From positions 62,001 to 126,000 of the forward strand of contig CAZQMB010000002.1 in assembly GCA_964594365.1 (NCBI GenBank): DNA of 64,000 bases, given 5' to 3'. Position 1 is the stretch's first letter. Every line of letters begins with the position of its first letter. Below, piece after piece: positions 40,105-49,082 of the stretch. The notes under the pieces were generated by a model. It made no database searches. It was given only the letters and a program-made list of their open reading frames with translations, and was not told where the DNA came from. Position numbers and translations under genes: made by a program. Origin of the DNA: CAIUSP01 sp964594365 (lineage in GTDB: Bacteria; Actinomycetota; Thermoleophilia; Solirubrobacterales; 70-9).

Positions 40105-42026
40105 ACGACCTCCAGGTCGTGTCGCAGAGCGGCTGCAGGAGCCTCGCGCTCCGCTTCCGGGTCTCCGACGATGACCACCCGGCATGGACGCTGCGCGAGG
40201 ATCTTCTGCAGGTCCGGGCCGATCAGCGGTCGTCCTCCCCGATAGCGGAGCTCCACCACCAACGCGGTCGCCTTCACCTTCAGGGCCTCCCTGATTGCCG
40301 TCTGTCCTGCCTCGTCAGGTCTGATCGGCTGGACCTGGCCAGACACCTTCGATCCTCCGATGAGTTTCGCCTGCTCGACCTTGGACTGAGCGGCCTCGAT
40401 CTCAGTCGCCAGCGTGTCGTCGAGGGTGTCATCGATCGGCAGGTGCTTCGGAACGGTGACGAAAGCCAGTACGTGAATACCCCTGCGGCGGCGGGATGCG
40501 AGGCTGATCGCCGTCTCGACGGTCTTGCGCGGGAACCCCGGCTTGTCCTCCAGCACCAGCATCACGCTCTCGTATTCGACGTCCTCCACGCCGAGTGATT
40601 CGGGCATCTGCATCTCCTCGGTTCGCGTCAGCGAGAGCCCCTGACTGCGGCGATAGAAGACGAAGATCGCAAACCCCACCGCCATCCAGCTGAGTCCGAT
40701 CACGAGGGTCCTCGGATTCAGTGCGATCACGACCAACCAGGCCGCAAAGGTCCCCAGACCACCGAGGACAGCGGTCATGGGGATAGCCACCCCCCTGATC
40801 TTGACGTCGACGAATCGAGGTTTCCACTCCCGCGCCCGATTCGGATACTTCTGCCTCAATCGGATCAGCGAAACATGGGCGATCGTGAACGAGAGCATCG
40901 CGCCGAAGGAGTAGAGCGTGGCGAGCAACTCGGCCTGCCCGGGGATCAGCGTGATGATCGCGGCGCCAGAGAAGATCAAGATCGAGACGTAGGGGGTTCT
41001 GAATCGGGGGTGGACGCGTCTCAGTCGCTCGGGGAGCTGTCGGTAGTGGCCCATCGAGAAGGTCAGCCTGGAAACACCGATCAGAGCGGCGTTGGTGGCG
41101 ATGATCAGGATCACCGCGGCGAGGATTCCGACATAGATCCTCAAGCCGTCGGTCAGTGCCGCGCTGGCTCCCAGGTTGTCCACTATCCCGAGCACCGGAT
41201 CATCTGCGTACTTGGTGCCGAGTTCGGTCACGTACTCCCCGCCCTGCTTGGTGACCGGCATCGCCGAGAGCGCAATCACCGGGAGCAGTGCGTACAGACC
41301 CACGACCGCGAGCACGGTGTAGCCGGAGCCCTTGGGGATGTTCCTTGCCGCGTCCTTCGTCTCCTCGGCCATGTTGGAAATGGTCTCTATCCCCGTGTAG
41401 GCGATCATCCCGACCGCGATCCCGAGGACGAAGTCGCTCCAGGTCGGAGCGACCCCGAACTGGACGTTCGACACGAGCACGTCAGGGCTGAACACGAGGA
41501 AGAAGCCGATCAGGACCAGCAGGATCTGCGTCAGGAGATCGCCGATTGCGAGAACGAGGTTCAGCCTGGTCGACTCCTCGGTCCCCTTCACGTTCAGCGC
41601 GGCCAGAGCGACGATCAATAGTGCCCCCGCGATGATGTCCCCGGGTGAGCGGCCGAGCGGCTCCCAGAAAACGGCCAGATAGTGGGGTACGAAGAAGGCC
41701 GAGATCGCCACCGTGATCGTGTAGTTCAAGAGTTGACCCCAGCCCGCGATGAAACTCGCTGTCTCGTTGAATGCGTGGCGGGCGAAGCTGGAGGATCCAC
41801 CTGCCTCCGGGAACATCACGGTTGCCTCGCTGTAGGTGGCGGCAGTCGCGACGAATATCAACCCCGCCACCAGGAAGGCAACGGGGGTCAGCCCGAGAGC
41901 GAAGGCAGCGGTGACCCCTAGCGCGTAATAGATGGAGGAGCCGACATTCCCGTATGCCGCGGAGAACAGTGCCCCGGGCCCATGGACCCTCGCGAGTGAC
42001 TCATCCCTTGGAATTCGTCTAGCCAT
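40101..42026 (-). CDS. APC-family permease with C-terminal Usp-like domain (first copy)
   Basis: This 641-aa protein has the same architecture as the downstream permease. It has about twelve helices with AAYGNVGSSIYYALGVTAAF, EAGGSSSFARHAFNETASFIAGW and MIAYTGIETISNMAEETKDAARNIPKG. The cytoplasmic tail from about residue 480 looks like a divergent Usp domain (VMLVLEDKPGFPRKTVETAISLA, CRVVIVGDPE) without the usual ATP-loop glycines. The FARHAFNE and GIE motifs are shared by both copies, indicating an old tandem duplication. It is the first gene of the K+/amino acid transport module. Confidence 0.88.
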   Translation of the reverse strand: MARRIPRDESLARVHGPGALFSAAYGNVGSSIYYALGVTAAFALGLTPVAFLVAGLIFVATAATYSEATVMFPEAGGSSSFARHAFNETASFIAGWGQLLNYTITVAISAFFVPHYLAVFWEPLGRSPGDIIAGALLIVALAALNVKGTEESTRLNLVLAIGDLLTQILLVLIGFFLVFSPDVLVSNVQFGVAPTWSDFVLGIAVGMIAYTGIETISNMAEETKDAARNIPKGSGYTVLAVVGLYALLPVIALSAMPVTKQGGEYVTELGTKYADDPVLGIVDNLGASAALTDGLRIYVGILAAVILIIATNAALIGVSRLTFSMGHYRQLPERLRRVHPRFRTPYVSILIFSGAAIITLIPGQAELLATLYSFGAMLSFTIAHVSLIRLRQKYPNRAREWKPRFVDVKIRGVAIPMTAVLGGLGTFAAWLVVIALNPRTLVIGLSWMAVGFAIFVFYRRSQGLSLTRTEEMQMPESLGVEDVEYESVMLVLEDKPGFPRKTVETAISLASRRRRGIHVLAFVTVPKHLPIDDTLDDTLATEIEAAQSKVEQAKLIGGSKVSGQVQPIRPDEAGQTAIREALKVKATALVVELRYRGGRPLIGPDLQKILAQRPCRVVIVGDPEAEREAPAAALRHDLEVV

Positions 42027-42116
42027 TTAACGCCTTACGAATATACGCCCGCCCAGGGCGCCGACATACCGCCCGCGTCCCCTGCATCGGGCCTCTCAGG
42101 ACCTCCACCGAGACGA

Positions 42117-42150
42117 AGACGACCCCCGGCCTGGTGGTCGGGGGTCGTCT
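42117..42150 (-). terminator. Strong hairpin downstream of hppA
   Basis: AGACGACCCCCG (42117-42128) and CGGGGGTCGTCT (42139-42150) form a perfect 12-bp stem with a 10-base loop, 25 bp beyond the hppA stop. The following minus-strand bases (TCTTCGTC) are only partly U-rich, so it is either an imperfect intrinsic terminator or an mRNA-stabilising 3' structure. Confidence 0.65.
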
Positions 42151-42175
42151 GTCAGGCTCGATGAACGAGGTCGTC

Positions 42176-44254
42176 TTAGAGCGCGATGATCGGGATGATC
42201 AGGATGGCGACGATGTTCGCGACCTTGATCATCGGGTTGATCGCGGGACCGGCGGTGTCCTTGTACGGATCACCCACCGTGTCACCGGTGACGGATGCTG
42301 CGTATGCCTCACCCTTCTTGCCACCGAACGCGCCGTCCTCGATCAACTTCTTCGCGTTGTCCCAGGCACCACCACCGGCGGTCATCGACAGCGCGGCGAA
42401 CACGCCTACGACGATGACCCCCATCAGCAGGCCACCGAGGGCCTGGTACGAGATGACGCCTACGATCACCGGCACGATGATCGGGATCAGGGACGGAAGG
42501 ATCATCTCCTTCTGGGCCGCCGCGGTCACGATGCTCACGGCCTGCCGGTAATCGGGCTTGTCCTTGCCCTTCATGATCCCGGGCTTCTCCTTGAACTGCC
42601 TGCGGACCTCTTCGACCACACCTCCCCCGGCGCGACCGACCGCTTCGATGGAAAGCGCCGCGAACAGGTAGACCATGATGCCGCCTACCAGGAGGCCGAT
42701 CAGGACCGGCGGATCAGCGATGTCGAAGCTGAGGTTGATGTCCCCTGCCTCGGCTTTCAACTCGTCTATGAATGCGCTGAACAAGACGAGCGCCGCGAGT
42801 GCGGCCGAGCCGATCGCATAACCCTTCGTCACGGCCTTGGTGGTGTTGCCGACCGCATCGAGCGGATCGGTCACGTCACGGACCTTCTTGGGCAGCTTCG
42901 CCATCTCGGCGATACCTCCGGCGTTGTCGGTGATCGGACCGAACGCGTCGAGCGCAACGATCAATCCGGTCAGTGACAGCTGCGCCATCACTGCGATACC
43001 GATGCCGTAGATGCCCTCGGTTCCGCCTCCTGCGAGCTTCCAGGATCCGAGGATCGCAAGCGCGAGGATCAGAACCGGTGCAGCGGTCGACTGGAATCCC
43101 TGAGCGAGCCCCTGGATGATGTTGGTCGCGTGACCTGTCTGGGACGCCTCGGCGATGGTCTTGACCGGCCTGAACCGGGTCGAGGTGTAGTAGTCGGTGA
43201 TGATGAACAGGAATGCGGTTACACCGACGCCGATCAGGGCGCAGAACCAGAGGTCGAGCACGCTGACGCCGGCCAAGTCACCGCCGACGTTCTCGAGCGG
43301 CCCGGCCATCAGCCAGTCGGTAATCGGATAGAAGGCAGCCGCGGAGAGGATCGCCGAAACCGCCAGACCGATGTAGAGCGCTCGCTCCACGTGCCCCTTC
43401 TTGCTTCGTACGAAGAAGGCGCCGATGATGGAGGCGAGGATCGCCACTCCGCCGATCGCGAGCGGGTAGATGGCTACCTCGCGAGGGGCATCGGTGAAGG
43501 TAAGTACGCCCAGCAGCATGACCGCGACGGCGGTGACTGCGTAGGTCTCGAACAGGTCGGCTGCCATGCCGGCGCAGTCGCCCACGTTGTCGCCCACGTT
43601 GTCGGCGATCACCGCAGGGTTACGGGGATCGTCCTCGGGAATACCGGCTTCGATCTTTCCGACCAAGTCGGCACCGACGTCAGCGGCCTTGGTGAAGATT
43701 CCGCCGCCGAGACGGGCGAATACCGAGATCAACGAACCTCCGAAGCCGAGGCCGATCAACGCATCGACGGCCTCCTTGTCGGAGTAGTCGAGCAGGATGA
43801 GGATCCCGTAGTAGCCGGCGACGCCGAGCAGAGCAAGGCCGACGACGAGCATGCCGGTAACCGATCCACCCTTGAACGCGATGTTCAGTGCCGGTCCCAC
43901 CCCGCCTCGAGCTGCCTCGGCCACTCGCGCGTTGGAGCGCACCGAGAGGTTCATCCCGATGAAACCAGCGGCTCCGGAAAGGACACCTCCGATCAGGAAG
44001 CCGATCGCTGTGCGGGCATCCTGGAGCGGGATCAGCAGCAACGCAACGACGATGCCGACGCCGGCGATGATCAGGTATTGGCGGCGCAGATATGCGCTGG
44101 CACCTTCCTGGATCGAGCCGGAGATCTCCTGCATCTTCTTGTTACCGGCCGACTTCGACAGCAGCAGCTGCGTCATCAAAAGGCCGTAGACCACGGCGGC
44201 AGCGGCACAGCCGAGCGCCAGTACGATTCCATAATCGGTTAGGAACTGAGTCAA
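42176..44254 (-). CDS. hppA: Membrane-bound H+-translocating pyrophosphatase
   Basis: This 692-aa integral membrane pump with about 16 helices couples pyrophosphate hydrolysis to ion export. The catalytic segment DVGADLVGKIEAGIPEDDPRNPAVIADNVGDNVGDCAGMA-type motif is at residues 190-230, with further substrate residues in DNAGGIAEM and GDTVGDPYKDTAGPA. The region GNTTKAVTKG has Lys where K+-dependent enzymes have Ala, so a K+-independent proton pump is inferred. The start is TTG at 44254, set by AAGGAGG five bases upstream. It is last in its operon, followed by a 12-bp hairpin. Confidence 0.95.
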   Translation of the reverse strand: MTQFLTDYGIVLALGCAAAAVVYGLLMTQLLLSKSAGNKKMQEISGSIQEGASAYLRRQYLIIAGVGIVVALLLIPLQDARTAIGFLIGGVLSGAAGFIGMNLSVRSNARVAEAARGGVGPALNIAFKGGSVTGMLVVGLALLGVAGYYGILILLDYSDKEAVDALIGLGFGGSLISVFARLGGGIFTKAADVGADLVGKIEAGIPEDDPRNPAVIADNVGDNVGDCAGMAADLFETYAVTAVAVMLLGVLTFTDAPREVAIYPLAIGGVAILASIIGAFFVRSKKGHVERALYIGLAVSAILSAAAFYPITDWLMAGPLENVGGDLAGVSVLDLWFCALIGVGVTAFLFIITDYYTSTRFRPVKTIAEASQTGHATNIIQGLAQGFQSTAAPVLILALAILGSWKLAGGGTEGIYGIGIAVMAQLSLTGLIVALDAFGPITDNAGGIAEMAKLPKKVRDVTDPLDAVGNTTKAVTKGYAIGSAALAALVLFSAFIDELKAEAGDINLSFDIADPPVLIGLLVGGIMVYLFAALSIEAVGRAGGGVVEEVRRQFKEKPGIMKGKDKPDYRQAVSIVTAAAQKEMILPSLIPIIVPVIVGVISYQALGGLLMGVIVVGVFAALSMTAGGGAWDNAKKLIEDGAFGGKKGEAYAASVTGDTVGDPYKDTAGPAINPMIKVANIVAILIIPIIAL

Positions 44255-44313
44255 GAGTCCTCCTTATTGGATGGGCGGCGCGGGAGAATACCGTTCCGCT
44301 CGGGCGTCAGGCT

Positions 44314-44754
44314 TTACGCCTTGTCACCGCCGGGCGTCCAAAGCCCGGAATCGGCTTGGTTCTGGGGTTTCGAGGGTCCTTCTGCTTCTCCGGGAGATGC
44401 GCTTTCCTTCCCCTCGTCGGAGCCTCCGCCCGCTTCCTTGGCATATGCGAGCTTGAGTTCGCTGACCGCTTGAGCGATCTGCGGACGGGCCTCCTCGGGT
44501 GCGTATCCGGACATGGCTTCGGCCGCATCTATGCCGATCCGGGCCTGCTCGAGGTCGCGCTCATCCTCTTTGCCGATCCTCCTCGCCGCGAGGTTGAGCA
44601 AGCTCACCGCGCTCTGCAGGATCAGATCCTCCATCCGTACCTTCCTGATCTCCTCCTCCATCTGGCGACGGAGCTCTTCCTCCTCGGGGGTCGGCGCCTT
44701 CGGTTCGGCGGGGTCAGCCTCGGTGCCTGTGGGTTGTGACTGGTCGTCGTTCAC
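44314..44754 (-). CDS. Hypothetical acidic helical protein
   Basis: This 146-aa soluble protein is not recognised. The first 25 residues and the last 45 are Pro/Glu/Gly/Ser-rich and probably disordered. The core (EEEELRRQMEEEIRKVRMEDLILQSAVSLLNLAARRIG... to AQAVSELKLAYAKEA) is predicted alpha-helical, possibly coiled coil. It has a GTG start at 44754, three bases after the ybdK stop, and hppA follows 59 bp later, so it is within the operon. Confidence 0.65.
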   Translation of the reverse strand: MNDDQSQPTGTEADPAEPKAPTPEEEELRRQMEEEIRKVRMEDLILQSAVSLLNLAARRIGKEDERDLEQARIGIDAAEAMSGYAPEEARPQIAQAVSELKLAYAKEAGGGSDEGKESASPGEAEGPSKPQNQADSGLWTPGGDKA

Positions 44755-44757
44755 TTC

Positions 44758-45930
44758 TCAGCTCCTCTCGGGCGAATACGTCCGTGCGGTCAGATCTACA
44801 GACAATCGCAGAATCTCCTCCAGCGACTTACCCTGCTCGAGTTCCTCGCGCGCCCTCTGCGCTCCGTTCATCGCCGGCAGATCGACTGTGATTCCCATCG
44901 CTTCGGCCGCCGGACTCGCCCACTCGACCGTTCGCTCGAGCACCTCCCTGGTCGGAACGACCTCCCCGGCTTCGAAATCGATCATCTCGCCATCCATCCC
45001 GTAGCGAATCGCCCGCCAGAAGTTCTCCTCTATCTCGCGGTCGAGCCTGAGATCGGGGTTCCGGCCGCCCAACTCGTCGTAGTCGAGAGCGGCCTGACCG
45101 ACACAGGCTGCCGCGAGTCCAGCCAGCGCCGTCGACTCTGCCCCGTCGGTCTGCGCGTCGCAGATGCGCACCTCGACGGTGCCGAAATGATGATGAGGGC
45201 GGACGCTCCACCAGAGCTGAGTCGCCTCGACGATGGTGCCCGTGCGGTGGAGGAGGTCCACGAAACCCGCGTAGGTATCCCAATCGACGAACGGCTGATG
45301 CACACCACAACGGGGGAAGCTGCGAGTGAAGATCTCGGTCCTCACCGAGTGCAGACCGGTATCGCGACCGTCGAGGAAGGGCGAGTTGGCGGATACGGCG
45401 AGCAGGATCGGCAGGTACTCCCGCAGCCGGTCGCTGACCGCTACCGCGCGATCGGCGCCATTGATGCCGACGTGAACGTGCATGCTCCACGTGTTGTTCC
45501 TCTGGGCAACCCATCCGAGGTCATGCTGCAGACGCCGGTAGTGCGGGGTGTCGATGATCTGCTGGTCACGGTAGTCCGCCCAGGGATGGGCACCGACCGA
45601 GCCGAGTGCGACCCCGGAACTCTCGGCCAGCGAGAAGAGTCTGTCCCTGCTCGCCTGTTGCTGCTGCACGGCCTCACCGAACGTCTCCCCCCTGCCGGAG
45701 CGGATCTCGATCTCGGTATCGATGAGTTCGCCTGCAGCCGAATCAGCGAGCACGCCGTCGGCCTGGCAGAGCGCGTAGAGCTCCTCGAAACGATGGACCA
45801 ATTCGAGCGACTCCGGGTCGAGGAGCAGGAACTCCTCCTCCAGCCCGATGGTGAAGTCTTTCGAGGCCTCGAAGACCTCCTTCACTCGATCCAGATCCAG
45901 CCCGTGACCGTTGGCATCGGCTTCCGCCAC
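44758..45930 (-). CDS. ybdK: Carboxylate-amine ligase, YbdK / glutamate-cysteine ligase type 2 family
   Basis: This 390-aa soluble protein of the GCS2 family has TIGLEEEFLLLDPES, AAGELIDTEIEIRSG, VGAHPWADY, MHVHVGING and TVEVRICDAQT, which form the ATP-grasp-like ligase core. E. coli YbdK has weak gamma-glutamylcysteine synthetase activity; the physiological amine and acid here are unknown. It lies between rex and a hypothetical gene; a thiol-related role fits the neighbouring glutaredoxin-like gene but is not proven. The start is GTG. Confidence 0.9.
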   Translation of the reverse strand: MAEADANGHGLDLDRVKEVFEASKDFTIGLEEEFLLLDPESLELVHRFEELYALCQADGVLADSAAGELIDTEIEIRSGRGETFGEAVQQQQASRDRLFSLAESSGVALGSVGAHPWADYRDQQIIDTPHYRRLQHDLGWVAQRNNTWSMHVHVGINGADRAVAVSDRLREYLPILLAVSANSPFLDGRDTGLHSVRTEIFTRSFPRCGVHQPFVDWDTYAGFVDLLHRTGTIVEATQLWWSVRPHHHFGTVEVRICDAQTDGAESTALAGLAAACVGQAALDYDELGGRNPDLRLDREIEENFWRAIRYGMDGEMIDFEAGEVVPTREVLERTVEWASPAAEAMGITVDLPAMNGAQRAREELEQGKSLEEILRLSVDLTARTYSPERS

Positions 45931-45941
45931 GCAGGTTCCTC

Positions 45942-46610
45942 TCAGGCGAGGTAGAAGTAGAGCGCGTAGAGGAGGTCCACGGCCGGACTGGAGGTGTGGA
46001 CCGTCACCTCCGGTGGAACCTTCAGCAGCCGCTCCGAGTAGTTGAAGATGATCTTCACCCCGGCATCGACCAGGCGGTCGGCGACCTCCTGCGCGGACTC
46101 AGAGGGAACCGCAAGCACTCCGACTACCACCTGCTGGTCGGAGACGACCGCTCCGAGTTGGTCGAAATCGTGGACGACGAGCTCACCGATCTTGGTGCCG
46201 ACCAGATCCGGATCGATATCGAACATCGCCACCACCTGGAAGCCGTGGTCGGCGAAGATGTCCGAACTGGCTATTGCCTGACCGAGGTTTCCTGCGCCGA
46301 ACAGGGCGATGTTGTGCTGGCCCGAGGTGCGGAGGATCTTCCTGATCTCCTCGAGCAGGGAGTCGACGCCGTAGCCGACGCCACGCTTGCCGAACTTCCC
46401 GAAGCCCGAGAGGTCACGGCGGATCTGGGTCGAGTTGATGTGTGTGTAAGCGGCAAGCTCCTGTGAGGAGATCGTCTCCTTGCCCATCTTCCTGGCCTGG
46501 GTCAGCACCTGGAGATAGCGGGAGAGCCTCGCTGCAACTCCCAGGGAGAGACGCTCACCAGCGGGGGCGGAGTCGATTCCGGAACGGGGGTCTGCGACTG
46601 ATTGCTCCAT
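45942..46610 (-). CDS. rex: Redox-sensing transcriptional repressor Rex
   Basis: This 222-aa protein has an N-terminal winged helix (SRYLQVLTQARKMGKETISSQELA, TQIRRDLSGFGKFGKRGVGY) and a Rossmann domain (LFGAGNLGQAI, MFDIDPDLVG) that senses the NADH/NAD+ ratio. The C-terminal helix LLYALYFYLA is typical for domain swapping in Rex dimers. Rex represses fermentative and respiratory genes at palindromic TTGTGA-type sites; I found no convincing site in this window. It is directly followed by ybdK. Confidence 0.95.
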   Translation of the reverse strand: MEQSVADPRSGIDSAPAGERLSLGVAARLSRYLQVLTQARKMGKETISSQELAAYTHINSTQIRRDLSGFGKFGKRGVGYGVDSLLEEIRKILRTSGQHNIALFGAGNLGQAIASSDIFADHGFQVVAMFDIDPDLVGTKIGELVVHDFDQLGAVVSDQQVVVGVLAVPSESAQEVADRLVDAGVKIIFNYSERLLKVPPEVTVHTSSPAVDLLYALYFYLA

Positions 46611-46613
46611 CGA

Positions 46614-46865
46614 CTAGAGGCTAGCGAGCCGGGCCGTGACCGCACTGTGATCGATGCCCAGTTCGCAGACCTCCTCTCCTTCGATCTCGATCACAGGAAT
46701 GCGTTCTAGATTGCGGCGGAGCAGCTCTTGGTCCGACTCGATATCTACCTCGATCAAGTCGAACTCCATCCCTTCCTCCCTCATCCGCACCAGAGCATCC
46801 CTCGCCTCGTCGCAGAGATGGCACCCATCACGGCCGTAGAGGACGAGCTTCGGGCTGTCGCTCAT
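46614..46865 (-). CDS. Glutaredoxin-like thioredoxin-fold protein
   Basis: This 83-aa protein has LVLYGRDGCHLCDEARDAL with a CxxC redox pair, and RIPVIEIEGEEV carrying the cis-Pro, as in the glutaredoxin family DUF836. The small size and CHLC motif suggest a thiol-disulfide exchange role in the cytoplasm. The ATG at 46865 overlaps the tsaD stop (ATGA); a longer upstream frame lies in tsaD and is rejected. rex follows after 3 bp. Confidence 0.88.
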   Translation of the reverse strand: MSDSPKLVLYGRDGCHLCDEARDALVRMREEGMEFDLIEVDIESDQELLRRNLERIPVIEIEGEEVCELGIDHSAVTARLASL

Positions 46866-47869
46866 CGGACCTTCTCGGCGAATGCATCGAGAGGGAGATA
46901 GTCGGGGTAGGGAATCGGGGCACGGGAACTGGCGATCGCTGCCGCGGCGATCATCGCAGCGTTGTCGGTGCAGAGTTCGATCGGAACCAGCTTGAGGTCG
47001 AGACCGTGTTCGTCGCATAGATCCGCCGCTGCCTCGCGCAACTCCGCATTCGCTGCCACACCTCCGCCGAGGGCAACCGCATTCCAGTTCCCATCCTCGA
47101 TCGCGGCACCGAGTCGATCGATCAGCTGATCCACCGCCGCACGCTGAAAAGAAGCCGACAGGTCCGCGCATCGGGCGGCGGTCTCGGCAGGGCCCAGGTC
47201 CCGAACCAGATATGCGAGGGCGGTCTTGAGCCCACTGAAGCTGAAATCAAGTCGACCCGAGTCCGGCCTGGATACCGGCAGATCGAACGCTTCCGGATCG
47301 CCTTCCTCGGCTGCCCTCTGTATCGCGGGACCTCCGGGAAATCCGAGATCGAGGAGGCGGGCGGCCTTGTCGAAAGCCTCTCCCGCAGCGTCATCCAGAG
47401 TGGTGCCGAGAAGCTCGTAACCGTCATGACCCGTCACGCCGGCCAGGAGGGTGTGTCCGCCGCTCGCGACCAGACAGCAGAAAGGTGGTTCCAACGGATC
47501 GGGCTCGAGGAAGTTCGCTGCGACGTGACCCTGTAGGTGATCCACCGGTAACAGGGGCAGTCGATCTGCTGCAGCGAGGGACTTCGCGGTGGTGAAACCG
47601 ACCAGCAGGGCGCCGATCAGGCCCGGACCCCGCGTGACCGCGATGCCGTCGAGTTCGTCCAGGGCCACGCCCGCCTGGTCGAGGGCTGCGGCTACGACTC
47701 CGTTGATCAATTGGATGTGATGACGTGAGGCGATCTCGGGGACGATCCCGCCGAAGGCCTCGTGGAACGAAGCCTGAGAAGAGATCACGTTCGAGAGGAT
47801 GCGGTTGTCCTCGACCACCGACGCGCAGGTGTCGTCGCACGAGGTCTCTATCGCGAGCAGCCTGGTCAT
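46862..47869 (-). CDS. tsaD: tRNA threonylcarbamoyladenosine transferase TsaD
   Basis: This 335-aa ASKHA-fold metalloprotein transfers threonylcarbamoyl to A37 of ANN-decoding tRNAs, together with TsaB and TsaE encoded nearby. It has LAIETSCDDTCASVV, the Fe-binding SRHHIQLI and VDHLQGHVAANF, ASGGHTLL and GGGVAANAELREA. It lies 9 bp after rimI. Confidence 0.96.
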   Translation of the reverse strand: MTRLLAIETSCDDTCASVVEDNRILSNVISSQASFHEAFGGIVPEIASRHHIQLINGVVAAALDQAGVALDELDGIAVTRGPGLIGALLVGFTTAKSLAAADRLPLLPVDHLQGHVAANFLEPDPLEPPFCCLVASGGHTLLAGVTGHDGYELLGTTLDDAAGEAFDKAARLLDLGFPGGPAIQRAAEEGDPEAFDLPVSRPDSGRLDFSFSGLKTALAYLVRDLGPAETAARCADLSASFQRAAVDQLIDRLGAAIEDGNWNAVALGGGVAANAELREAAADLCDEHGLDLKLVPIELCTDNAAMIAAAAIASSRAPIPYPDYLPLDAFAEKVR

Positions 47870-47878
47870 CGGGGAACC

Positions 47879-48394
47879 TCAGCCGACTTCCGACGGCTCG
47901 CCCGAAAGTGCGTGCCACATGATCAGTGCGTCCTCACCGTTGTCCTGGTAGTAACGCTGGCGTCGACCGGCGCGCTGGAACCCGAGCCTCTCGTACATCG
48001 TGATCGCGGCCTCGTTGGACTCGCGCACCTCGAGGGTGAACCGCGCCCCGGGGCCGGACCGCTCGAACATCTCTCCGATCAGCGATGCAGCGACTCCGCG
48101 ACGTCGCATCTCGGGAGCGACCGCGACATTCATCAGATGCCAGACCTTGTCGTAACGGGCGCACACGAGGTAGCCGTGGATCTCACCCTCGGGGCCATGA
48201 GCCGCAAGGCAGATGCTGCTCGGCTTGGAGAGCTCGAGCACGAACATCGCAAGCGACCACGGGGTGGAGAACGACCGGCGTTCGATAGCGATCACCGAGG
48301 GCAGGTCCGAGTAGCCAAGGGCCCTGAGTAGGGTTCCGCCCGTCACGTCCTCAGCCGGCCTTCCCCGTGTCTCGTTCAATCCATCGTTTCGCAT
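47879..48394 (-). CDS. rimI: GNAT N-acetyltransferase RimI
   Basis: This 171-aa GCN5-type acetyltransferase has ERRSFSTPWSLAMFVLEL, NVAVAPEMRRRGVAASLI (acetyl-CoA loop) and EVRESNEAAITMYERLGFQ, the pattern of RimI, which acetylates the N-terminus of ribosomal protein S18. It sits between tsaB and tsaD, a common arrangement. The ATG at 48394 overlaps the tsaB end by 44 bp; a later start is possible. Confidence 0.92.
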   Translation of the reverse strand: MRNDGLNETRGRPAEDVTGGTLLRALGYSDLPSVIAIERRSFSTPWSLAMFVLELSKPSSICLAAHGPEGEIHGYLVCARYDKVWHLMNVAVAPEMRRRGVAASLIGEMFERSGPGARFTLEVRESNEAAITMYERLGFQRAGRRQRYYQDNGEDALIMWHALSGEPSEVG

Positions 48395-49082
48395 CGGGCT
48401 CTCTCAGGTAGATGGGCTCGATCGCATCGAACGGCGCTGCCTCGGCTTCCGTCGCCAGTCTGCAGACGTGCCGCGCATCGATCGAATGAGCCGTGGATTC
48501 CGACCCTGCGACCTCTGCCCCGGCGCTCTCGAGTTCTGATCGAAATCGTAGCGAGCCGTCGCCGACTGCCAAGGGGGCATCTGGTACCAGCGCAACGATC
48601 CTCCCGAACTCCTCCGGTTCGACGCAGGTCGCTGGAAGGATCAGGGAACCATCGCTGGCGAACAAAGCCACGAACGCTTGATGCCGTCGGGCATCCAGCA
48701 CTGCCACTCGCGACCTCCCCTCGGCTTCGGGCAGTCCTCTGGTCCCTTCGGCCAGAGCGTCGAGCGTCGAGATCGCAGCGACTTCCACTCCGGTCGCCTG
48801 TGCCAGGGCTCTGCCCGTGGCCACGCCTACCCGAAGCCCCGTGTAGGAGCCTGGACCGACCCCTATCCCGATCCGTGCGATCCGCTGCCAGCCCCCCGCG
48901 GTTTCGACACATCGCTCCACCGCGGGAAGGAGATCACTCGCATGCGCGGGCCTCTCTCCATCGGCCGGCGAGTGATCCGACGCGCTGAATTCCTCACCTG
49001 AGCGATCAGTCACTGCGACCGTCGTGCGGTCGGTGGAGGTGTCGAATCCGAGGATCAGATCCCTGACAGTCGAGGCGCTCAC
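48351..49082 (-). CDS. tsaB: tRNA t6A biosynthesis protein TsaB
   Basis: This 243-aa non-catalytic partner of TsaD has ILGFDTSTDRTTVAV, IGIGVGPGSYTGLRVGVATGRALA and VLDARRHQAFVALF. The GTG at 49082 overlaps the tsaE stop (GTGA). A much longer in-frame extension upstream runs through tsaE and the glycosylase gene in the wrong frame and is not real. The 3' end overlaps rimI. Confidence 0.93.
   Translation of the reverse strand: MSASTVRDLILGFDTSTDRTTVAVTDRSGEEFSASDHSPADGERPAHASDLLPAVERCVETAGGWQRIARIGIGVGPGSYTGLRVGVATGRALAQATGVEVAAISTLDALAEGTRGLPEAEGRSRVAVLDARRHQAFVALFASDGSLILPATCVEPEEFGRIVALVPDAPLAVGDGSLRFRSELESAGAEVAGSESTAHSIDARHVCRLATEAEAAPFDAIEPIYLREPDAKRWIERDTGKAG

Noticed and set aside
43130..44242. 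370-codon plus-strand frame
   Set aside because: Antisense to hppA, which has all catalytic motifs; the frame has no motif of its own.
44731..44753. Possible Rex site TTGTGA...TTCAC
   Set aside because: The half-sites are separated by 10 bases instead of the expected spacing, and the sequence lies at the start of a coding region.
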